From positions 1 to 64,000 of the forward strand of contig CADCHQ010000007.1 of the NCBI GenBank assembly GCA_902801325.1: 64,000 bases of DNA, read 5' to 3'. The notes beneath the pieces were generated by a model. That model searched no databases. It was given only the letters and a program-made list of their open reading frames with translations, and was not told the origin of the DNA. Every line of letters starts with the position of its first letter. Position 1 is the stretch's first letter. The translations under genes were made by a program, and so were the position numbers. The DNA is from an uncultured Bacteroidales bacterium (GTDB taxonomy: Bacteria > Bacteroidota > Bacteroidia > Bacteroidales > Bacteroidaceae). Positions 54,141-61,500 of the stretch are shown one piece after another.

Positions 54141-54171
54141 CAAAGATACGATTTAGTGAGCGAAATACAAA
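54141..54171 (-). promoter_or_regulatory. Promoter of the mmd operon
   Basis: TTTG (54168-54171), 19 bp, TATCTTTG (54141-54148) on the minus strand, giving a leader of about 40 nt before mmdA. Confidence 0.8.
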
Positions 54172-54524
54172 ATGATTCCTCATTTTTATTTCCGAGCGTG
54201 AGTATCTTCGAGTCTAGTCAGAGACTCAGAGATAGTGAAAACTGAGCGAAACACCAAAATTTAAAGCGGCATAATGCATACAAAAAATCAAAAGGGCAGA
54301 CCAGTATGCATTTTTGATTTGTTGTGTGCATGACACCGACAGGTGAAGTAGCAAAGCTACGGCGCTTTATATTTGGTGTTGCCGAAGTGCATCCTACCTA
54401 AGAGTTTCATCGAAACTCAAAGATAAGATTAATCAATGACTAAGCAAAAACCATATTTTATACAGAAAAACAAAAACATGTTCCGAAGGACATCGTAATA
54501 TAGTACAATTAAAAACGAACTTAG

Positions 54525-54602
54525 GTACGAGTTGAATCGAACAAGGGTTCAACACGTATCGAACCTAGGTTCAATTGCCTTCGAACAAGGGTTCGATTAA
54601 AG
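54525..54602. repeat. 22-bp-period degenerate tandem array (array 3)
   Basis: Three exact 22-bp units (54525-54546, 54547-54568, 54569-54590) plus a partial one. They contain GAACCTAGGTTC (a 12-bp palindrome) and TCGAAC AAGG GTTCGA. The 766-nt gap between mmdA and the MATE gene holds, besides this, the mmd promoter and duplicated promoters; 54172-54510 has nothing I recognise. Confidence 0.9.
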
Positions 54603-54690
54603 AATATATCAAAGCAAGAACGTTTCCACCCGCTTATTCTTGCTCATCTGCGCTACGCAAGCGTAGGCTTTGCCGTCCGATTACGTATCT

Positions 54691-54842
54691 TTGAACTACT
54701 TTCTAAGAAACTCTCGCTCGGGAATACTCAAATAAATTTGGTATTCCGCTCGCTTATTCGTACTTTGAACTACTTTCTAAGATACTCTCGCTCGGGAATA
54801 CTCAAATAAATTTGGTATTCCGCTCGCTTATTCGTATCTTTG
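54691..54842 (+). promoter_or_regulatory. Tandemly duplicated promoter region of the MATE gene
   Basis: A 74-bp segment is repeated (54691-54764 and 54765-54838). The downstream copy ends in an intact promoter, TTTG (54811-54814), 20 bp, TATCTTTG (54835-54842), 18 nt before the MATE ATG. The upstream copy keeps TTTG (54737-54740) but its -7 box has lost a base (TACTTTG at 54761-54767). A further TATCTTTG (54686-54693) precedes the first copy. Confidence 0.8.
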
Positions 54843-54860
54843 CAGCAGAACAACTCAACT

Positions 54861-56339
54861 ATGGCCCAATACATTCCTACCGAACTCGGTACCAGAAGCA
54901 TTCCGCGACTACTGTTTCAGTATGCCGTACCTGCCATCATTGCAATGACGGCTGCCTCGCTGTACAATATCGTGGACAGCATCTTTATTGGGCACATAGG
55001 CCCCGACGGACACTGGGGCAACTCCGACGGTATGGCCATATCGGGATTGGCGCTTACCTTCCCCCTGATGAATATCGGAGCGGCCCTGGGAGCCATGGTG
55101 GGCGTGGGTGCATCGACGGTCATCAGCGTCCGTCTGGGACAGCGCGAGTACGAAACGGCCCAGCACGTACTGGGCAACACGGTGGTGCTGAATGTGGTGC
55201 TGGGCACACTGTTCATGGCCGTTTGCCTGGCATTTCTCGACCCCATACTGGTGCTTTTCGGCGCTTCGGAGGCCACCCTACCCTATGCCCGCGACTACAT
55301 GACGGTAATCCTCTGGGGTAACGTCATCTCGCACAGCTACTTCGGTCTGAATGCCGTACTGCGAGCGGCAGGTCATCCCACAAGGGCCATGCAATGTACC
55401 ATCCTGACCGTGGTCATCAATGCCCTGCTCGACCCTCTATTCATCTTCAATTTTCAGTTCTCCGTCTTCAATTCTCCATTGAACCTTGGACTTGGAATGG
55501 GCATAAAGGGGGCAGCATTGGCCACCATACTGGCCCAGTTGATTTCCCTCATCTGGCAGTTCAAACTGCTGAGCAACAAGCAGGAGATGCTGCACCTGCA
55601 TCGAGGCATCTATGGATTGCGCCCCGACATCATCCGACAAATCATAGCCGTGGGCATGAGTCCCTTCCTCATGAACCTGTGCGCCTGCCTGGTGGTGCTG
55701 CTCATCAACAAAAGCATGAAGCAATATGGCGGCGATACGGCCATTGCGGCCTACGGCATTGTCAACCGTGTGGTATTCCTGTTCCTAATGATGGTGATGG
55801 GACTGAACCAAGGTATGCAGCCCATCGTGGGCTACAACTGGGGAGCCCGACAAAACGAACGTGTGTGGCAAACGCTCAAACTCACCATCCTATGCGCTGA
55901 GGTTGTGGTTATTACAGGATTTATCATGGGGGAATTGTTCCCCAACACACTCACCCATTTGTTCACCGACAATGCCCCAATTGTGGCTATGGCCGATCGC
56001 GGTTTCCGTATCGACGTGATGGTATTTCCTATCGTAGGAGCACAAATGGTGATTGGCAACTTCTTCCAGAGCATCGGCCATGCGGGAAAATCTATCTTCC
56101 AGAGCCTCACAAGACAGATGCTCTTTCTCATCCCCGGCCTCATCCTTCTGCCTCCTAGGTTTGGTCTCGATGGTGTATGGTTGGCCATTCCCGTGAGTGA
56201 TACTTTCAGTTTCTTCGTTTCTATGGGCATGCTGTGGTGGTTGGTGAGAAAAGTAAAAGACCCCACCCCCGCCCTCTCCCGAGGGAGGGTAGATAATAAC
56301 TCCTCCCCTTCGGGGGAGGCAAGGAGAGGGAGCGTATGA
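54861..56339 (+). CDS. MATE family efflux transporter
   Basis: A 12-helix Na+/H+-coupled multidrug or metabolite exporter, about 492 aa from ATG 54861 (MAQYIPTELGTRSIPRLLFQ). Family segments include PAIIAMTAASLYNIVDSIFIG, AAGHPTRAMQCTILTVVINALLDPLFIF and GLNQGMQPIVGYNWGA. An AT-rich, repeat-like insertion encodes NFQFSVFNSPLN after LDPLFIF, where homologues pass directly into GLGMGIKGAA. The C-terminus (KDPTPALSRGRVDNNSSPSGEARRGSV) is read through two GC-rich palindromes and ends overlapping the next gene by 4 nt. Confidence 0.92.
   Translation: MAQYIPTELGTRSIPRLLFQYAVPAIIAMTAASLYNIVDSIFIGHIGPDGHWGNSDGMAISGLALTFPLMNIGAALGAMVGVGASTVISVRLGQREYETAQHVLGNTVVLNVVLGTLFMAVCLAFLDPILVLFGASEATLPYARDYMTVILWGNVISHSYFGLNAVLRAAGHPTRAMQCTILTVVINALLDPLFIFNFQFSVFNSPLNLGLGMGIKGAALATILAQLISLIWQFKLLSNKQEMLHLHRGIYGLRPDIIRQIIAVGMSPFLMNLCACLVVLLINKSMKQYGGDTAIAAYGIVNRVVFLFLMMVMGLNQGMQPIVGYNWGARQNERVWQTLKLTILCAEVVVITGFIMGELFPNTLTHLFTDNAPIVAMADRGFRIDVMVFPIVGAQMVIGNFFQSIGHAGKSIFQSLTRQMLFLIPGLILLPPRFGLDGVWLAIPVSDTFSFFVSMGMLWWLVRKVKDPTPALSRGRVDNNSSPSGEARRGSV
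56262..56332. repeat. Pair of GC-rich palindromic elements at the MATE/YfcE junction
   Basis: Cores CCCTCTCCCGAGGGAGGG and CTCCCCTTCGGGGGAG, about 15 bp apart, encode the last 25 residues of the MATE protein and end 4 bp before the ATG of the phosphoesterase gene. Confidence 0.88.
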
Positions 56340-56857
56340 AACGCATTGGCCTTTTAAGCGATACTCACTCCTATTGGGACGAACGCTATCTGCAATATTT
56401 CGAGGATTGTGACGAAATATGGCACGCAGGTGATATTTGCTCTTTAGAGTTGGCCAATCGACTTGCCGACTTCCGTCCGTTAAGGGCTGTCTGTGGCAAC
56501 TGTGACGGAGGCGATCTACGACGCTTATATCCAGAGGTTTTGCGTTGGAATTGCGAAGGAGCCGACGTGCTTATGACACACATCGGAGGGTATCCTGGAC
56601 GTTATGACCCACGTATTAGGCAACAACTCTATGCGCGTCCTCCCAAACTCTTTGTCTCAGGCCATAGCCACATTCTCAAGGTACAATTTGACGAAAAGTT
56701 GCAACTATTGCACATCAACCCTGGAGCAGCCGGAATACAAGGGTGGCAACAAGTAAGAACCCTCGTCCGCTTTACGGCAGACAAGGGCACATTCAGTGAC
56801 TTAGAAGTAATAGAAATTCCCCGCCCAACCCTTCATTACTTTGAAGAAATGGCATAA
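56336..56857 (+). CDS. YfcE/MJ0936-family metallophosphoesterase
   Basis: A 173-aa calcineurin-like phosphodiesterase. Metal ligands: Asp and His in GLLSDTHSYWD, Asp in IWHAGDICSLE, Asn in VCGNCDGG, His in MTHIGGYPGRY and the two His in FVSGHSHILKV. Family members hydrolyse cyclic or artificial phosphodiesters; the physiological substrate is unclear. The ATG overlaps the MATE stop codon (ATGA), so the pair is translationally coupled. Confidence 0.93.
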   Translation: MKRIGLLSDTHSYWDERYLQYFEDCDEIWHAGDICSLELANRLADFRPLRAVCGNCDGGDLRRLYPEVLRWNCEGADVLMTHIGGYPGRYDPRIRQQLYARPPKLFVSGHSHILKVQFDEKLQLLHINPGAAGIQGWQQVRTLVRFTADKGTFSDLEVIEIPRPTLHYFEEMA

Positions 56858-56898
56858 GGAACGTTTTGTTTATCGATAGTATGAAGAGCGACCTTGGT

Positions 56899-57720
56899 CT
56901 AAACAACCAAGAACCAAGGATTGTGCAGGTCTTCCTTGTTATACTTTAGAGGAATATCTGTACCAGCCTGATAAACCCATCGTCCAGCACAAGCAGCAAT
57001 AGCATGTCCTGCTGCCGTATCCCACTCCATCGTAGGAGCAAAGCGTGGATAAGCATCCGCACGCCCCTCGGCAACCAAGCATATTTTCAGGCTGCTTCCA
57101 CTTGAGATGGTCTCTACCTCGCCATATTCTTGTCGTGCCTCCTCAATAAACTGTTCCGTCTCAGGAGTGAGATGACTACGACTTGCTACGATGGTGAAAG
57201 GTCGGTTCTCTGGTTGAGGAATCGGCAGACGCTGGGCACGATCAAGCAGGTCGGGAAGCTTTTCCAGTTCGTCCCACTCAGTGATGTCAGTCACCTTATA
57301 TGCTCCCAACAGGGGTTCGCCAAAGTAAAGTACCTTGCGAGCAGGCACATAGATAACACCAACATGGGGATGAGTGTCCATAACAAGGGCGATGTTGACG
57401 GTAAACTCTCCGTTGCGTTTGATGAATTCCTTTGTTCCGTCCAAAGGATCGACCAACCAAAAGGCCACCCAATCCTTACGCTTCTCATAGCTTTCATGGG
57501 CACCTTCCTCACTCAGCATAGGCAATCCCGTCTCCTTCATCATATCGGCAATACGCCGATGTGCAGCTTTGTCAGCCAAGGTCAAAGGGGAATTGTCGGC
57601 CTTCCGCTCTATGCCGAAGTCCTGACTCGGGTCGTTATAAATCTCCATTATATCGCGTCCGGCTGCCAACGCCGCACGGATGGCCACACTGAGTGCAGCC
57701 TTCAGGTTGTTTTGTTCCAT
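56899..57720 (-). CDS. cysQ: 3'(2'),5'-bisphosphate nucleotidase
   Basis: CysQ hydrolyses PAP to AMP and recycles a by-product of sulfur assimilation. The Mg2+-binding motifs are LVDPLDGTKEFIKRNGEFTVNIALV and MEWDTAAGHAIAACAGRW. I start at ATG 57720 (MEQNNLKAALSVAIRAALAAG), giving 273 aa; the open frame to 57831 would run through the -7 box (TATCTTTG, minus strand, 57740-57747). Confidence 0.95.
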   Translation of the reverse strand: MEQNNLKAALSVAIRAALAAGRDIMEIYNDPSQDFGIERKADNSPLTLADKAAHRRIADMMKETGLPMLSEEGAHESYEKRKDWVAFWLVDPLDGTKEFIKRNGEFTVNIALVMDTHPHVGVIYVPARKVLYFGEPLLGAYKVTDITEWDELEKLPDLLDRAQRLPIPQPENRPFTIVASRSHLTPETEQFIEEARQEYGEVETISSGSSLKICLVAEGRADAYPRFAPTMEWDTAAGHAIAACAGRWVYQAGTDIPLKYNKEDLHNPWFLVV

Positions 57721-57739
57721 TAATTTGACTTTCTGAGCA

Positions 57740-57747
57740 CAAAGATA
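57740..57747 (-). promoter_or_regulatory. -7 box of cysQ
   Basis: TATCTTTG on the minus strand, 20 nt before the chosen ATG. It decides the start against the longer frame. Confidence 0.65.
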
Positions 57748-57934
57748 GGAATAATTTTTCAAATACGTTTTTGCTTTTTGAAATAATTGAACACATCGCC
57801 TACAAATGTCACGGATATGAAAGGACATCATGATTTAAGCAATGGTGAATAGGCTTTTTTTCGAGAATACACAATAAAGCATGGTCGCGCGCGTTATATA
57901 TAAAGGTAAATTAAAAAATACTGCGTAAAAGACC

Positions 57935-58528
57935 ATGATTGAATATATACGAGGAACCCTCGAGGAACTAACTCCTGCCCTTGCCGTCATCGACTGCAAT
58001 GGCGTGGGCTACGGACTAAACATTAGCTTGGGCACTTTCTCCGCCATTCAGGGCAAAAAGGACGTGAAGCTTTTTGTAGTGGAGGCCATCCGAGAAGATG
58101 CTTATTCCCTGTGGGGGTTCGCCACGAAAAGCGAACGGGAACTTTTCCTGCAACTCACCAGTGTAAGCGGCATCGGTGCTTCTATGGCACGCATGATACT
58201 CTCTGCCTTCACCCCCAACGAACTTGTGGACATCATCAGCCAAGGCAATGATCGCGCACTAAAGGGAGTAAAGGGCATCGGTCCAAAGGCTGCACAACGC
58301 ATCATCGTTGACCTTAGGGATAAGATTCTGGGCCTTGACATCACTCCGTCGGGTTCTACTGCCACCGTTTCTAATGTCAACAGCGAGAAGCAACAGGAAG
58401 CCGTTGCTGCCTTGACAATGCTGGGCTTCAGTCCCGCTCCTTCTGCGAAAGTAGTGACCAAGCTACTGACAGAACAGCCCGACATTCCTGTGGAACAAAT
58501 CATCAAACAAGCTTTAAAGTTGCTTTAA
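57935..58528 (+). CDS. ruvA: Holliday junction branch migration protein RuvA
   Basis: A 197-aa DNA-binding subunit of RuvABC. N-terminal OB fold ([20 protein letters not shown]), the HhH region [16 protein letters not shown] and [20 protein letters not shown], and the C-terminal RuvB-binding three-helix domain ([21 protein letters not shown]). Complete and of normal length. sprA follows after 3 nt, an arrangement I recognise in other Bacteroidales. Confidence 0.97.
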   Translation: MIEYIRGTLEELTPALAVIDCNGVGYGLNISLGTFSAIQGKKDVKLFVVEAIREDAYSLWGFATKSERELFLQLTSVSGIGASMARMILSAFTPNELVDIISQGNDRALKGVKGIGPKAAQRIIVDLRDKILGLDITPSGSTATVSNVNSEKQQEAVAALTMLGFSPAPSAKVVTKLLTEQPDIPVEQIIKQALKLL

Positions 58529-58531
58529 ACA

Positions 58532-61500
58532 TTGGACGGTAAAAAGGTCATAATAGGTGTACTGATGGCTATGATACTGAGTATCATGGCCTTTGCCAAT
58601 TCTAATACAGCCCCCCTCACAGGGGCTATGGAGATGGCTGCACCGAAGGATACTACCAAGCAGAAGAAGCCCCGGTATTCAGTACGCAAGACCACTGCAG
58701 AAAACCAGAAAGAAGCCGAACACAAATCAACGGATTTACGCGACCCGGACAACTTGCAAACCGAGGTTTCGTATGATGAGAAGACAAACACCTATCAGGT
58801 TGGAACGACACTGGGAGAAGGCAAAGGACAGAAAACGACTACAAGCCGGACGAGCAACACCAACCAGACGTCAAGGACAAACAACCAGACCGGAAATACT
58901 TCAAGAAGGTCTGGCAACACCAACCAAAGCCGTAATGCCACAAATGTAACCAGTACGGGTACGGCAACAGGACTTGGTTACACCGCAAGTCAGCGTACTC
59001 AGCTCGACCTGACGCATAATTATCTTGATGCTCCGTTGCTCATGACTCCCGATGAATACAAGGAGTGGACCATGCGCCAGAGCATGTCGAAATACTTCCG
59101 CGATAGGAATGCTGAGTTGTTCGAATCAAAGGGTAAATCAAAGTTCGACTTCACAGACATGCACTTCGACCTTGGTCCTGCCGAGAAAATCTTCGGTCCT
59201 GGTGGTGTACAGATTAAAACCCAAGGTTCGGCTGAACTGAAACTGGGCATGAACACAAAGAAGGTGGACAACCCCTCCCTTGCCGCCAACCGCCGAAAGA
59301 CCACAGGCTTCGACTTTGACGAGAAGATAAACATGAACATGACCGGTAGCGTCGGTGACAAGATTAACTTGAAGTTAAACTACAATACCGATGCATCGTT
59401 CGACTTCGACTCACAGAGCATGAAGTTGAAGTATGACGGCAAGGAGGACGAAATCATAAAGTTGGTGGAGGCCGGTAATGTTTCCATGCCTTCAAACAAC
59501 AGCCTTATCCCTGGCGTCAGCAGTTTGTTCGGCTTGCGCACAGATGTTCAGTTTGGCCGACTGAAGTTGCAAACCGTAGTTAGCCAAAAGAAGAGTGCCA
59601 CGAAAAGTGTGTCTTCAAAAGGTGGAGGCTCTACAAACACCTTCGAATTCTCTGCCACAAACTATGAGGAGAACCGTCACTTCTACCTCGCCCACTACTT
59701 CCGCCAGCAATACGACAAGAACATGAAGACCCTACCCACCATTGCCAGCGGTATTACCATCAAGCGTGTGGAAGTGTGGGTAACCAATAAGACTTCGAAT
59801 GCAGCAAACAACCGAAACATCATAGCCTTAGCGGACTTAGCCGAAAACGAAGTAATCGGTAACAAAGGACTCTGGGGAAGCACCTCAGTAAGTGTGCCTT
59901 CTAACAAGTCGAACTCCGAGTATTCCACCATGGTGGGTGAACTGGCAAATGCCCGCGACATCAGTCAGGCCACACAGGTGCTTGACGGTTATGGTCTTGT
60001 CGGAGGCGAAGACTATGAGAAGTTACAAAGTGCACGTCTGCTCAACAGTTCGGAATACTTTGTAAACACTACCTTAGGCTACATCTCACTGAATAGCAAT
60101 CTGCAAACCGATGACGTGCTGGGTATTGCCTACGAATACACTTATGGAGGTGTAACCTATCAAGTAGGTGAGTTCAGTGGTGATGTTACAGAGAATGCCA
60201 AGGCCCTGTTTGTGAAGCTGTTAAAGCCCTCAAGTGGAAGCCCCCAACTGACCACATGGCGACTGATGATGAAGAACGTCTATAGTTTGGGAGCTACAAG
60301 CGTGTCGCAAGAGAAATTCCGCCTCGACATCAAATACCAAAGCGATTCGAGCGGTGTCTATGTGACCTATCTGCCTGAAGCCGGACTGAAGAACACCACC
60401 CTGCTGAAAGCCATGAACCTCGACCGCTTGGACAACAATAACAAATCCAATTCCAATGGTCAGTTCGACTTTGTGGAAGGGTACACCATCCGCAAGGGAC
60501 GCATATACTTCCCAGTGGCCGAACCCTTCGGAGAACACTTGCGCAAGTGGATTGGCAACAACCAGACTGCCGACAAATATTGTTTCCCTGAACTCTACGA
60601 CAGCACAAAGACCGTAGCCAAACAGATTGCGGAGCACGACAAGTTCCTGCTGACTGGTCAGTACAAGGGTACAAATGGTAGTCAGATTGACTTGGGAGCA
60701 ACCAATATAGCCCAAGGTTCGGTTATCGTAACCGCTGGTGGCGTGACGCTGACCGAGAACACGGATTACACGGTGGACTATAACATGGGTATCGTAACGA
60801 TTATCAACCAAAGCATCATCGATGCCGGCACAAACATCAGCGCTTCGGTTGAATCAAACGACAATTATGGCATGCAACGCAAAACGATGCTGGGTGTAAA
60901 CATGGACTATGAACTGAGCAAGAACTTCACTGTAGGTGGTTCGCTCATGTTCCTCAACGAACAACCCCTGACCACCAAGGTGTCAATGGGCAACGAGCCT
61001 TTGCGCAACACTCTTTGGGGTGCACATCTTTCATGGAAGCGCGAGAGCCAGTGGCTCACCAATATGCTCGACAAACTGCCACTCATCAGGGCCACACAAC
61101 CCAGTCAGATATCATTCAATGCCGAGTTCGCCCAGTTGATGGCTGGACAGAATAAGCGCATCCAGGGTAGTGCCTCCTATCTCGACGACTTTGAAAACTC
61201 TTCGTTCAAGGAATCACTTGCCACTCCACAATACTGGACTCAGGCGAGCACACCATCGATGTTCCCCGAAAGCAAGCTGACCAACGATATTCGCTATGGC
61301 TACAACCGTGCGTTGTTGGCTTGGTACTACGTCGATCCTCTCTTTACCCGTCGTTCCAGCACACTGACACCAAGCCACATCAAGAGTGACTTGGAACAGT
61401 TGTCGAACCATTATGTGCGCGAAGTCTATGAACGCGAATTGTATCCCCAAAAGGCACAAAACAGTTACAACTCAGCCACTTCGCTCAATGTGCTGAACCT

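Noticed and set aside
54172..54510. Remnant of a methylmalonyl-CoA epimerase gene
   Set aside because: No frame on either strand shows epimerase-like sequence.
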